From Hymenolepis diminuta (Eukaryota > Platyhelminthes > Cestoda > Cyclophyllidea > Hymenolepididae), in NCBI GenBank assembly GCA_900708905.1, contig CAADRB010000002.1, positions 4,095,632 through 4,159,631 on the forward strand: a DNA stretch of 64,000 nucleotides, read 5' to 3'. A model generated the notes under the pieces. The model saw nothing but the letters and a program-made list of their open reading frames with translations, did no database searches and was not told where the DNA came from. How positions within the stretch are numbered: position 1 is the first letter of the stretch; each line of letters begins with the position of its first letter. Positions 25,391 to 38,100 of the stretch are shown here, in pieces. A program made the translations under genes and the position numbers.

Positions 25391-26354
25391 ACACATTTAA
25401 AACATGGAAGAATTCAGTGCAACTTTACAAATGATTTCTTTTTTCTAAAATTAATTTTTATTTTGACATCCCTCATACCACTCTAGAGTCTATGAACTAG
25501 AAGTTTTATTGTGTAAAATTGGTGTAGATTAACAGAGAGTGGAATGCCTCAAAGGCTGGCTCAACCTAGCTATTAAAATGCGGCAAAATCGTATCAACAG
25601 GATATTAAATATATTAGTCATTAGTAGCTATGCGAGATTATCGACAAGAAGAAAGGGTTTTGATGCAGTATGTATACACACACGTGCCTAGCACTCACTT
25701 TCACACAGAGTTCTCTTGATAAATCTGCATATTTTACCCATTCGCACTGTAAATGCCACAAGGTATTGCATCTCTTGAGTAAGACTAAGCCAGATAATGA
25801 GCAATTGTGGTAAAAAGGAACCAAAAGTGAATCAGTGGGAAGTCATGTTGAGTTGAGACACGAAATCTCGTCACGAGTCGATATTAGTAGTCGTGTAGGA
25901 GGAATAAATGATTCACAACAAATCATAATATGAGTGACGTAACAAAAAGCGGTTTCCTTTATGAGAAAAAAAAGTTTTTTCTTATTATAATCTTCAAAAG
26001 GTAGTTAAGGAATGTGCTATTTGAAGTAACAATAGTCCAATTTTGGAGTTTACATATCAGATGTTTGTAACTTTACTATTGTATATGGTATCAAAATTTC
26101 CTGTTTTCTCATTATCATTATTTCCTATGGCAATGAAATGAATTTTTAAAAATTTTAATCAGGATATGGCATCTAAACAAACCAAATGTCGAAAGAGTGC
26201 ATTAAGGGATGAAATGGGTAGCCGAAAAGGCGAACGTGATGAAGTCGTGTTATCAAGAATCCTCAAGAATGATTTTGATTGCCGGTTATATACTTTCTGA
26301 AAAGGAGTATAATTCACTTTGAAACATGAAAATATTTTAAAACTCAATTTTTAT

Positions 26355-26475
26355 TTTTTGACCCTCGGTTTCTAGGTGAATTCAAATTCGCGATATTCAG
26401 AACTATTTCACCAATTGATTTATTTAAGTAGTTAGTTATGCTACTTTTAATTTAGTAAGATCTTCTAAGAGCCTA
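26355..26475 (+). repeat. Dispersed AT-rich repeat family, copy 4
   Basis: TTTGACCCTCGGTTTCTAGG, TGAATTC, CGCGATATTCAGAAC and CCAATTGATTTATT align with the family. The 3' part is degenerate. Confidence 0.45.
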
Positions 26476-26719
26476 ATTAGGTAAATGAGGATCTCAGGGA
26501 CATCTGTTATATTACGGAGCTCATAAGAGTATATTTACTAATTAATTATACCGGATATTTTATTGTCTGCTCATTGAAGGCTTTTCTCCTTCTCTCCATT
26601 GGCTTAACCCATATTCAACTGCACGCAGATTTTTTCCAAATCTAACGCATTCAGTTTTTTGTCTCCAAGTTTCTCCCATTTCAGCTATATTGGTCCAATT
26701 CAAATGGGTAAATTTTATC

Positions 26720-26994
26720 GCCTAGAGGAGACTCGGCCAATGCTTTCCAACTTGCCAATTCACAGTTATAGTTTAGAAATCGCCGCTATCCCAATTAGGT
26801 GCTGTCCACATAAGAGCTTCTTGTGTTTCAATGGAATTCAAAGGGCATGACTGTTGATTTATATTCTCTTTTACCATTATACCAGTAGCAGTAGTAAATT
26901 GTGATTTAAAGTGCATTGTTTTTTGGTTAGGTGGCAAAAAGTAACAAAATTCCCATTTGAATGGCAGATTTGATCGTTTAAAACCTAGACACAT
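26720..26994 (-). pseudogene. Possible Reeler-domain-like exon relic
   Basis: Read on the minus strand, a 73-codon frame ends with LNSIETQEALMWTAPNWDSG followed by DF and a TAA. Beyond the stop the same frame continues TITVNWQVGKHWPSLL before another stop. The core WTAP...G...(F/V)TITV resembles the signature of Reeler domains (TWTAP followed by a Gly-rich turn and a beta strand). An in-frame stop in the middle of that strand and the lack of flanking exons suggest a relic. The match rests on a short motif only, so it may be coincidence. Confidence 0.25.
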
Positions 26995-27160
26995 ATCATA
27001 AGTATCGCGAATTAATCATTTGGAAGTACCCTGATTCACACAAGATGCCCAATTTTCTCTAATAGGTGGTAATTTTAATGGCAATAAATGAACTGTATTA
27101 TATTATTGCACTGTTCATTGAAAGAATATAGAAATAAATTTACCTCCCACTTGTTGCGGT

Positions 27161-27179
27161 CATCACGTCAGGGTCGCCA
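27161..27179 (-). other. Retrotransposon primer-binding site (tRNA-Trp)
   Basis: The plus strand reads ATCACGTCAGGGTCGCCA, which matches the 3' end of metazoan tRNA-Trp (with CCA) at 16 of 18 positions as I recall that tRNA. On the minus strand it is a TGGCGACCCTGACGTGAT primer-binding site, 3 nt from the end of the LTR at 27183. tRNA-Trp priming is known for the CsRn1-type Ty3/Gypsy lineage of flatworms. Confidence 0.7.
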
Positions 27180-27182
27180 GTT

Positions 27183-27792
27183 TGTAGGTGAAATTGCCAA
27201 CAGTAAATGAAAGAAAAGGAACGCCGAGGNNNNNNNNNNNNNNNNNNNNNNNNNNNNNNNNNNNNNNNNNNNNNNNNNNGGTGAAATTGCCAACAGTAAA
27301 TGAAAGAAAAGGAACGCCGAGGAATGCGTAGGCTAGGTTATATCAATACAGAGTCTCAAGGAAAAATAGGAAACTGGAGGACTGAACAACGAGAGATGCG
27401 CCTGGCGAACTAGGGTCCACCCTGTGTCTGTGTGTGTAATGGAGGCTATTTATAATCGACACTTTGGGTGAGGACACGCATAAGGATATGGTTGTATGTG
27501 CACCTTAATTGGTCGGGACGATTGTAGGAAAGGAAGGGTCGGTGCAGACAGGACTGGTTAATATGTGTTGACTAAGCGGTGTCTGCTACTATTGTCCGAG
27601 GTATGTTTACCTTTTCCGGGTCGATGAGATATAGGCCAGCTGAGAAAACACGATGTTTGTTTAGGGAGTGCTCGGGTCACAGGAATGGTTAAAGGGTTAC
27701 AGAGATAACTTGTGAGGACAGATAATCAAATTGGGTGATGATTCGGGATGGTGAAAGATAAAATATTTCGGAAAAAAGGGATTCATCCTTCA
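27183..27792 (-). mobile_element. 5' LTR of a Ty3/Gypsy-type retrotransposon
   Basis: On the minus strand this block starts TGAAGGATGAATCCC and ends TTTCACCTACA (TG...CA), directly followed by the tRNA-Trp primer site. It is GC-richer than its surroundings and has a TATAAATAG box (plus coordinates about 27444-27454). It includes the 50-N gap and a 43-bp duplicated gap edge; without those it is about 517 bp, the same length as the related solo LTR at 42309-42825. Internal blocks (CACTTTGGGTGAGGACACGC, ATGTGCACCTT) align with that LTR. The rest of the element (gag-pol, 3' LTR) is not seen leftward beyond about 27145, so it is truncated. Whether the end is at 27792 or 27794 is uncertain. Confidence 0.65.
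27230..27279. other. Assembly gap (50 N)
   Basis: Fifty Ns flanked by identical 43-bp sequences (27187-27229 and 27280-27322). The contig ends probably overlap and the true gap may have zero or negative length. Confidence 0.95.
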
Positions 27793-28028
27793 CACTCAAT
27801 GCGTTAGTGATTATATCTAAATAAAAGTATTTTTTTAATGGAAATAGACTATTTAATCAAAAGCCAAACGACACATTAAGCCTAAAGGAAAAAATAACAA
27901 AGAATCTTTTTTGCTTATGGAAATGCATAAAAATTTTAACATGGAGCTATAATCATTGGCATCTGACTAAGCGAAACAGCAAAATCGTTAAGCAAGAGAA
28001 GAATCGAATTTATGGATATAACGAAGGT

Positions 28029-28080
28029 CTACAACTATAATTATATAACTGCAACTATAATTACTACAACTATAATTACT
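28029..28080. repeat. Short imperfect tandem repeat
   Basis: About three copies of a unit around CTACAACTATAATTA with small spacers. Confidence 0.75.
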
Positions 28081-28282
28081 CATGACAACGCAAACAAATT
28101 TCCTCAAGTCTTAACTATGGCTGACTAGTTCTGTAAGGGATGAAACGGAAGGTCAAGTAAAAGTATGTAAAAAGTTAAGATATCCATTAATTTATATGAA
28201 ATCGGGAAAAATTCGGTTGTTTACCCATAAATGTCATAAGCCAATTTATGCTATCGAAATTTTTCAAAGTCCACTTTTTATT

Positions 28283-28425
28283 ATTTGATCCCTATTTTTC
28301 GGAATAAGTTCATGTCTGTAATATTCAGAGCTTGGTGGCCGGTTGACCTAAATGAATGTTTGCATGCCACTACCTGTATCTTATTACAGCCAAGGACAGG
28401 TAGACGAGACTAGCGGAGTCATTTT
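28283..28425 (+). repeat. Dispersed AT-rich repeat family, copy 5 (most complete)
   Basis: Carries the full order: TTTGATCCC, TTCATGTCTGTAATATTCAG, TGGTGGCCGGTTGACC, AAATGAATG, CCACTACCTGTATCTTATTA and CAGCCAAGGACAGGTAGACG. It links the 5' landmarks (copies near 14000, 26355, 43511) with the 3' half at 14375-14462. Confidence 0.5.
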
Positions 28426-31084
28426 CAACACAACAGGGTTCACTCAAAAAGAAACCCAATGAATGAATATTTTATTCAACTCCCAATATTTATTGGCCAA
28501 TTTCGAGTTTTTAATCCTCAACAGAGGGTCATATTTTTGGATAACCTCAGTCATAGGGTTGAGTTACTCTTTTGCAATTATGCCCATTAACTTCAAGCTC
28601 ATACAAATTCCTTGAAATTAATAAAGTTTTTCTTTATCTTTAAAAATTCATATTATATTTTAATTATATTAAACAACCAATCACTTCAATCAAATCGATG
28701 TTTCACAAGAAGTACAATCAGTCTACTTATTCATTTTATCTGCTAACAACACAGAGAATCAGTATTGTCATATTTAAATATTGTTCGTTTTCACAGCACC
28801 TATATTTTTTCATATTTCTTTAGAAAAAAGTATTTTTTATGAATGCAATAAGCTAGAAATACCTGGATATTTACTGATTGCTCAATTCATAGTTGATGAC
28901 TGATTCACTTTTGAAACGATTAATAATTACAAAAGAGACTTCCCAATTTCATGTTTTTTGCTCCATTCAATGGAATGATAAGCAACTAAGGTTAAGAAAA
29001 TTTAGCTATTTGTCTAAACATCAATAATAGTTCAGTTTATGATATTTTTTCCAAATATCTTAGCATTTTTTAGTGAGTAAATAAAATTATAATTGCATTT
29101 GTTCTCATTTTAAATTGGACTGATGAGTTACCCAATTAATGAGTCTTGAAAATATAAGAACTACGTATTACCACGGTTAAGTGAATCAATTAATGATGAA
29201 GAGGGAATTAGGATCAGTTATTCATTCGCTAACTAAACTCTTGTTGATTTGTATGGAACATAACTGAAAAATGAAACTATTCTGTTTTGACTCTTGATCA
29301 AACCTCTTGTTTAATAATAATATAAAAGCATAAATATTTAATCTCGGTCAGTTTGCATCTTTGAAATGAGTGCCGATGAAAATTGCTTCCTCTTAATTTA
29401 TTTTATGAGGAGATTAACTGTATAGGGAAATAAGAAGGTGGGAATGTGTAAATTGAAGATCTCGTTCCTAAAAATTTGAAATTTATTCAGAATTTCATAA
29501 GTGCTTTGTGTTTCTTCCTCCTTTAGACGAGAATTTTAGATATCCAGGGGTGTTATGATGGATTAAAGTTTAATTTTGGATGGAAATTACATTGTATATC
29601 GAAACAATAAACAAATTATTTCTCTTATTTGAAAGTAGAAGAAAGCAAACACTTGAGTTGTACAAGTGAAAAGATGGTGGTATCATCAACTCCTCTACTC
29701 AGTAATTTAATGGGAGTTTAATACTGTGATTCGTTTTTTAGCTCTGATGAAGTTCTATGAGCTATTGAAAACTATTTTAAGTAATATTTACACAAAATTA
29801 ATATTTTTCCATGAGGAACACTACTGTGTTAATCCCGTAAAAATCTTGCCGATATCTTTTTGAGTTTAATGAGAATAAACTGGCACCTCAAAACTTCTAT
29901 TATTATTTTAAAAAGTTTCAAATACTTGCTTAATGCTTCTTTTTATTACTACAACATTGGAGATGAATGGAAAAAATAGCGTTTTCTTTTACCGACTAAA
30001 AATTCTTTGGGTCAAAATTATTGTTAAATTTTATGACTGAATTTTTCGATAGTTGACTATGTGTATTTTTTTATTGAAAGATCTTAACTACGACTTTAAG
30101 ATTTTAAATTAATCGGAGACTTTCTTTGGCTACATTTGCATCAGGTTTCCCTTCAGATCTCTCTTCCTTTGGTGAAAAAGCAGTTGACTACTTAGCACTT
30201 TAGAGCAGTTTCGCCATAATCAGATACGTAAAGAGAATGAATGTTTTGTTTTATTTCATTGACTTGTCTGACTTGAGGCACGTCAATTTTTGAGTCGAAG
30301 AGCCATGTTGCTTGTCTGGTTTCCTTTTTGTTCAAGGTCACCACAATCCTCAAAGTATGTAGCGCCGATAATAAAATTTGGTGTCGCATTTTGTTGCGAA
30401 ATCAATAAAGGGTTAATTTTACAGTCCATATATGATATTTGAAATAATCACTGGAAAGATTCATGTTTAAAGTTATAAATCTTACAAATAGGAAGATGCA
30501 CATATTTCAGTGGGATTATTTTTCCATCATCTCTTGAAAATAAGGAATTCGGTAAATTTTTGATTGAGATATTCTCGATTCAACATTCGTAACAATCTTA
30601 GCCGGTAAATAGCTCTTTACGTTTACAGAGAGAAGAGTTTATCTCGATATATGGTTGGAAATGTGAATTCAATTTTATGATAGAGTTGCATTCTAAGGAG
30701 TTTTCAAGGCAAACATAGGTCTGTTTTACTTTCATGTTAAATATATATGTTTTCTCTAATTGAAAAGAAGAAATAAAATGGCGAAATTTTAGAAGGGACT
30801 AACGGCACTTTCTTAATCCTATTCAGACTGTGCTTGCTAAAGAGAAATCAGAAAAAAGAAGCTGATTTAAAAATCCAAAGAATCTCAATTTATGCAATGC
30901 AAAAAATAGGATATCTCGATGATGAATATTGATCCTACGCACTATTTAAAACGCATTAGAGAAAATTTAAATTAAAAATTCATACTTTTGACTTCTCAAA
31001 AAGATTTTACCGGGCGAAGGCTCCTAAATATATGCTATTTTTAAGATATGATGCTTCAAAATTTTACTAATCTCACTTCTTTAA

Positions 31085-32850
31085 TACCATACCTTTAACG
31101 TATCAAGAATGTCGACAAATGCCATACAATATATGCTCGTGATGACTTCTGGGAGACAGGGAAAAGCCATCTACGAAATCTGGGTTAATAAGGCTCCGTG
31201 GATTAGATATATTACCAAGTGGGGCCGTGTAGTATAGGGATGGTATCAAAACCAGTATCAAACTCATTTTTCCTCTTGTTGGACAATAAACAAATCGAAT
31301 AAGGCCCGTGAAAGATCTCCAGAACAACTGATACGCTGCTCAAATAGAACTCATGGAAAACTCGGGAGACTTTGGGTGAAAACGAAGTTGAATTCATATG
31401 AAAAAGGAGCGGTTTTAAGAAGGGGAAGTTGTCAAGATGAGGAAGCAGCAAGGAAATCTAATAACTCTGCTCGAAATGTGTTCGAAAATCCTAAGATGAG
31501 ATCGGAAATATCGGATGTTTCCTTATCTAAACCATCAGTAGGATCTTTGGTTCAACAAGTTATTGGATTTCAGTGTGACTCAGCAGTAGATCAAATATTT
31601 ACTAACCAGCTTGAAAGATGTTGAGATGTTTTCCAAAACTATCTCGCTGATATTTCACATGGCGATGGCGGCTATTACGGAGGTTAGGAGTTGCCAAAAA
31701 TGAAAGGTCAAATACTTTTCTCGTTCAGGAACAATTTGATCTAAAATTTGGTGAAATGGTCTCAACTACTCCAGATTTCTCTGCTAAAAAGTCTTCTGAA
31801 TTTTGAAAATGTTTGAAATGTCTTTACTAACTGAATAGAATGATGAAGATTTAATAACCTACGTTTGCCGCCTTAATACGGATCATTTCAAATGTTCACT
31901 GTTTTTAGGCGGTCTTCAAAAAAATTGCCAAACAAATGTCGGTTGTCAAATCCTCAGAAGGATCGATGGAAGTGATAAAATCGCATTAGTCGACCTTGCC
32001 AACGGATGCACATACTTAGGCATCTATTGCAATAGGGGCATGAGTCAGCAGAAAAGTAGTGAACACGATTATGTGATTCGAATTTCCAGTGAAGTAATTC
32101 ACGGTGTAACTGTGTTCTAGAATATTTCCTTTCTCAGTAAACCGCTGACAGAATGCTGGCTTTGTAATCACTTTGTCCATATAAATCTCAAGAATGTCAT
32201 TTGTGTGGCAAACGGAGACATAAGGAACCTATGTGCTGAAGGAAATTAGAATTCAGAAATAGGAACGTCACCAAGAAGGTTAAATTAACGGCCAGTCGAA
32301 TGACAGAATCAATAGCCAACTTGAGGAAGGATATGAAGAGCAATGAAAATCCGCAAAAGAATCCTCACGAATAAAACAAAAAACGAGCAGAAAAATATGA
32401 AAAGAAATTGGATTAACGTTCTGAAATAGTTCTTATAATGCTTTCTGATTTGAAATCAGAATCAAAGGTGGATGCTATCAAGAAGACAAATAATGGATAT
32501 CTTCTTATTTAATCAAAAGTGAATTTATCGTTCAGTTTCAGGAATCCGAAACAAAAGTCATGAACCAAGAGAAAGGAAAAGAAAAGGGGGAGGGCGCCAT
32601 GAAAAAAATTGAAGTTCTACTTATGGACTTTTGAACTGTTGCTCATCTAAGACTCGATGGAAAATCTTCGACGGAAACAAAAATGGAACGAAGCAGATTA
32701 ATGCTGAGTAAACCATCCGCATGTACCCTAAAGAAGTTAGGAAAATGAACTAGTGACAGGACTTCGACCTAATTCGAGGAAGTTCTAAGAAGAAAATATG
32801 GCTTAAATGGGAGGCGTTAAGGAGAAAATATTGTGGTAATATGAGAAAAA
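31085..32850 (+). pseudogene. Decayed retrotransposon (gag-like) with zinc knuckle
   Basis: A plus-strand stretch reads like protein for long runs but is broken by stops and frameshifts. The best frame runs from about 31085 to 31760, with 82 open codons at 31376-31624. At 32195-32236 another frame reads CHLCGKRRHKEPMC, a perfect CX2CX4HX4C zinc knuckle as in retroelement nucleocapsids. It is preceded in frame by LCPYKSQE, which resembles the C.YK..(E/C) lead-in of Ty3/Gypsy gag-pol polyproteins. Lysine-rich readings follow to about 32850. No protease or reverse transcriptase motif was found and no LTRs were identified around it. Outer boundaries are approximate. Confidence 0.4.
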
Positions 32851-35800
32851 AATGTAATTAAATATTTTTCTCCTTAGAAAATAGATTTGTAATTATTTAT
32901 GCATGCTGTGTATTCCATGAACTTTATATTTATGTTATTGGCCCGTTCGTATAACTCAAGGTCAGGATTAAATCGGTTTAGTGCCTAACTGATTTGTGTG
33001 TTCTCCGTTCTCCACCTAATCGGGGATGGTGACATCAGGTTTGTAGGTCATAAAATATGGACCACAACAAATTTTACCATTCACTGACGTGTTTAGAGCT
33101 CATTTGCATCCGAAGCATTCAGATCACAAGGTGATCACATTGAATATGAAATTTCCCTAATTCAAATCAAAATAATTGCATTAAATTCTCTTGGCATACT
33201 TTCTTATTAGTTGCTCTCGATTTAGATGGTTTTGGATTGTTAGTATTATTGAGGTATTATTTCTTTACTAGTTTCATCTAACTGCTCTAGATAAAAGATA
33301 ATCGAGGTGTTCAGAGAATCAACAGGTCAACAAACCTTGAATATCGCGACATAAACTCACAAAGATATCGAAGGGCCAAACCTTAAAAATTAAGCTTTAG
33401 AAAATTTAAATATCACTAAGCGAGTTAGAAAGTTAGCAGAACAGTACTTTCCAGAATCAATTAAGTAGTACGTTTGATGTTTTAGTTTCAGTGAATACAC
33501 CAATTTGAACCTCTATTTCGTTCTCTTCTGGACTATTTTATTAGTTCCCGTGTCCAGCTGCCATCTTCTGATGGAAACTCTAAAAGTCATGGTTGGAAAA
33601 TATTTTATGAAATTCGCTTGGACATCATAATAGTTTTATATGATGAATTTTCGAATATATTCAAGAGACGGTTCCTAAATTTAGGAAATTTACTCTTTAA
33701 TCCTCAGAAACAGGAAATTTCCTTTAATTTCACATTCAGAAACTTTTGAAGTCGTAGTTCGACTGTTACATATAATCCTTTCCAATAAGCTTTGATTTGC
33801 TGAATAAATTATATCAGTTATATACATTAGACCTTGAATATAGATTAGTGCTAAGTGTTGTGAAATGTACCTGTAAGCTTCCCGCATAATTTTTATGCTA
33901 GCGAGCAAAGTCTGTTAAAAGTGCTGCTTTTTCAAATCCACTTATTTATTTCCCATGGCGAAACAAAACGGTTGTATAATCTTTAATAACGGGAAAATTT
34001 TAAATAAGCAGGAGGAGTGGGGTAGGCAGTTCAGTTTTAATTGAGAATGGGACAGTAGGAGGGAAATGTTGTTATCATATGGAAACTACGATAACCATAC
34101 TCCACCTGGATTTCCAGATGTACAAGTCATCAATTTTCTTAGCTTCAAATTGGGTGAGGCACATCTTTACGATTCTTCGTTGAAAAAGTTTAGACAGCAT
34201 GATTTCATGTGTTTTATCACCTAGCCCTTTTTTTTGTGTTTAATAGCATCCATTTGCTGACAAGGAGGTCTACCAGTTACAGCTTACTTTTGGTTTGTTC
34301 TGAACGATCCACCGGTATCTTCTCAACATGCTTGCATTTGCAATGTCTATGACCTCGATTTCAATTCAGTAGTAGGTTATTTTCCCATTAAAATTTTGAG
34401 GTAAGTAATAAAGTTAGGTGGCTGAAGGTCAATCTAATTGCGAGGCGATATAACTGCATATGGACACTCTTTTAGTCATTGTAATGACACGACAAACTGT
34501 GTAATGGATACAAAAAACTCCATATGATATAAATACTTCTTGAATTTTTGAGAACTCTCTTGGATGACTGCCAACAAGCTTCTTGAAAAGGTATTACTTG
34601 TCCCCATGATTTAGAAGTCAGCAGGGTGGTACTTGATAAACCCCATTTCAAAGCCAATTCATTAATCTCCTTATGTTCTTTATTTCTATATTTTTTCTCG
34701 AGAAATCTACTATTATTCTTTCGGTATTGTGATCTTGAAAGAATATTAATAACCTAACTGCGAATGAACCACAGTGGCGATTTTGTATTATCTGAGAAAG
34801 ACTAATTGATTAATTAAGACAAAAACATTGCTATATTTCTTCTATTGAAAAATACAATTTCTACAATCCTTTGCGGAAAAAAGTATTAATTATTTTTGTG
34901 AAAATCCTCAATCAATCTTTCATTTAATCAACAGAATATGTATGAAGTCGATTAAATCTCTCTTAGGCAAATTTTAATCCGATTAAAATTTGACAAAAAT
35001 TCGAGGTAATTTTCATACGCTGCAAAAGCGAAATAATCTGTTGCTCTCAAATATTAGGCTATTACGGAAGAAAAATCAAAAGAACTTTTTAGTTTCGAAA
35101 GCGAAATAACCGTTTATTCCCGAAGAGTTGTTGTTGATTAAATTTAAGTAATCAAATGATTAATGGGAGAGATATAGGAACGGAGAAAATTTTCATCGAT
35201 TCAAGTTCAAAATATCATCGATTTTGCTTAAGGAGATTAGATTTCAGGAGGATTATAATATAAGAAAATTTAGTCACAATATTATGAAATAACATTGCTC
35301 ATTCACTGCCTCCATAGATAGTGCTCAAGAGAATGGTGCTTGACTTCAAAGTATGAAAGAAAGAAATGGAGTGAGCAGACTGCTCTAAATTAATGTGTGA
35401 ATTGTTGATCCTGCCATCTTTTGCCTTATCTCTCAATTTACTACGCTAGTATGCATTCATTTCTTTCTCTGAGAGTGTGATTTGCATTTAGGCAGAGTCG
35501 GAGTTTGCATTCTATCGATTTAGCTCTTCGTAGCTCTTTTTCGTTTACTGCTTCTAACTAACCACACTCTTAATTAGACTGTTTTATCAATCAAACTAAA
35601 CACCAAATAAACAGCAATTGGAGTTTATTTTTTAGCTAAATTAACACTAAAAATGTGGCAGAAATGCACGTAGTTATTCCCATAAGTATGTCATTTAGCT
35701 AACTTGGCACACTAACATTTTCTGAACTGTTTTGAGTAATAAAGCATGTATTTAAGTGTTTATTTCTCTCTCTTTGACAAAGGCGGACTTCTATGTAAAG

Positions 35801-37975
35801 AAAGATGAAGTATGTCACAATGATCTGATACTTTGAGTTTATTACAGCAATTTAGATGAAATCTTTTAAGAAAAAAGAAAGTTGCTGAACTTATTTAATC
35901 AACCGATGAAATTTACGCAAATATTAAAAAAAGACCTACAAAATGCATGTCTTAAATAGAAGTCGGACAGAAAGATTTTAGCCGTCAACTGTAGAAATTC
36001 AAAGATATTAATCTACTTCCGATCAATAAACGTGTCAAAAAGTAAACGGGTTGGATGATGTTCAAATGGCAGGAGCGAAGATTTTACATATGGCCGATCC
36101 CTTTCCGGTTTTAAGTTATTTGGCCTGAAGATATTTAAATCATTAATTGATGAAAGTTGCACAAAATCTGCGGCGACTACAGGTGTGCTTTAATGTGCTT
36201 ACTTTCATTATCACTATTTATGCTTCATTAATTACAATTAAATACAATTATTATGGTTATTTAATCAAAAGGAAATGATTAGTTAATGTTCGTATCAGAT
36301 TGATTTTGACAGGAAAGGAAAGTGCTTCTAGCACCAGATTTAACGAAAGAATAAACAACTCCAATTTTAAGACAGCACCTTTCAAAATAAAGAAATCCAC
36401 TTACAAATTGTGCCTCTTGGTACTTAGAGTTGTTACAGCTTCATTTTGTAGACTATAGGACTAGAGTTGCACTAGATGTTGATATTCATGTGCATTTTCT
36501 TAAATGCAAATTTCAAGATATCATCTCAAATTAGATCGGAAACAGATTTAAATTTAAACCTAGATTTGCCAAAGTTTAGATGAATGCGCAAAATGCTGTT
36601 CTCATTTCTGTTATCCAATTGGCTATATAATTGGAATAAATCTCGAAAATAAAATCTAAACGTTATTTAAAAATTGTACTTATCCATTTTTCAGTTTTTA
36701 TCTATTTATAGATTTAAATAAACTCGACATGTTAGGGTTTAGCAATTTAGAGAGATAGAAATATTCCTTAAAACTGCAATTAGAACCATCATTAGAACAA
36801 TCATTTTTCTAAATAATAAACTGTATGTTTTTCATAATTCGCGTTTCTTCTCAATAATCGATCATTGGAAAGTTGATGTAATGTTTGTAGTGGATGCTAC
36901 ACCAATAAGACCTTTTGCTACTGTGGAGTTCGTGTGCAGAGGCCTCCCCACGTTTAAAAGGCTTTTCAAGTTTTTCTAGGCACCAAGATAGCAGTTTTAA
37001 TCTTTACAACCGAGGGTGCTGAATAGTTTATAGAAAAAATATACCTGCAACATTATTTCATTTATTGCTGCTATGAATACTGTCCTAATTTTTAGTCCTT
37101 AATTAGATTTATGAGTTTAGGTTTATTATTAAATAAAAATCTTTAGTATAACAGATAACCAAGAACCAATCAAATGTTACTGTTCATATGCATTCAATAA
37201 ATTGATATTTGAAGCGGATAAAAGAAGGGATAAACCTGTTAATTACGATGGTAATGTCCATTAAAAGAAGTTCAAGAGATCACTTTGATGCCTTTAAATA
37301 AAATTTCCTAGGCTATGTAACCACACTGCGATCTGAAGACTCCGAATGCAAATTAGCCTTAAGCAATTCATTAGAAACTTCTTTGTTCAAACAAGCCACT
37401 CATTTATTTTACAAAAATGATTTGTTAAAACAGGGATTACGTAGGTACAATCAATATAACTTTATTTAAGACATCTTTTTCAATGTCCGCGAATGAGGAA
37501 GTATTTATCCCAAATCGAGTTTCAATTGTGCAAATACTTGTGAAAATATCTATAAATACGTTCATCTGCATTATCATTCATCTCATATTTCAAAGTTTAC
37601 CATTTACAGTAAGTGAATTTGAAGTAATGCTTTCACATAATTCAAAATCGCTCTGTTTTCCCCTTAACTTACCTTCACACTAATATTGTGTAAAGATTAA
37701 ACTACTGCCAGATATTAGATTAGCAGGATTTATTTATTTCTGAAACATCTAGATGGCCCAAACATTATAATAGCTTAATTTAATGTTGTTAATAATCAAG
37801 CAAAAAAAATTTGACTTAATTTAACCATGGGAAACCACCAGAACAACAAAACAGAACAGTAAGAGTCAAAACAAAGAGCGATTGAGAAAAAGTTGATAAT
37901 GAATTTTTACGCTTTGAGTTACCCCTTTTCTTCCAAGGAGTACGGTTCATTGTATAATAATATTAAGTTCAAATT
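32851..37975. other. Intergenic AT-rich DNA, nothing recognised
   Basis: Scattered short frames only. No domain, RNA gene or clear repeat could be supported. Confidence 0.4.
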
Positions 37976-38100
37976 CCATAGTTTGACCCCTTGGATAGGT
38001 TCATTTCCATGCTATTCATATCTAGATGACTAGCTGATGGTTGGTCATCCCACTTTGATCCAGTTATGTCTCCTCAGAGCTAGGAACAGGCAAACGTAGC
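37976..38100 (+). repeat. Dispersed AT-rich repeat family, copy 6
   Basis: TTTGACCCCTTGGATAGG, TTCATTTCCATGCTATTCAT, GATGGTTGGTCATCCC, TCTCCTCAGAGC and AGGAACAGGCAAACG follow the family order. Confidence 0.45.

Larger units (their letters stand above)
27793..31084. other. Intergenic AT-rich DNA with minor repeats
   Basis: No supported gene. It contains a short imperfect tandem at 28029-28080 and a dispersed-repeat copy at 28283-28425. A 65-codon minus frame at 30192-30389 has mixed composition but no recognisable motif. Confidence 0.4.

Noticed and set aside
29115..29155. A hammerhead ribozyme (CTGATGAG followed by GAAAA)
   Set aside because: The core spacing and flanking helices do not pair.
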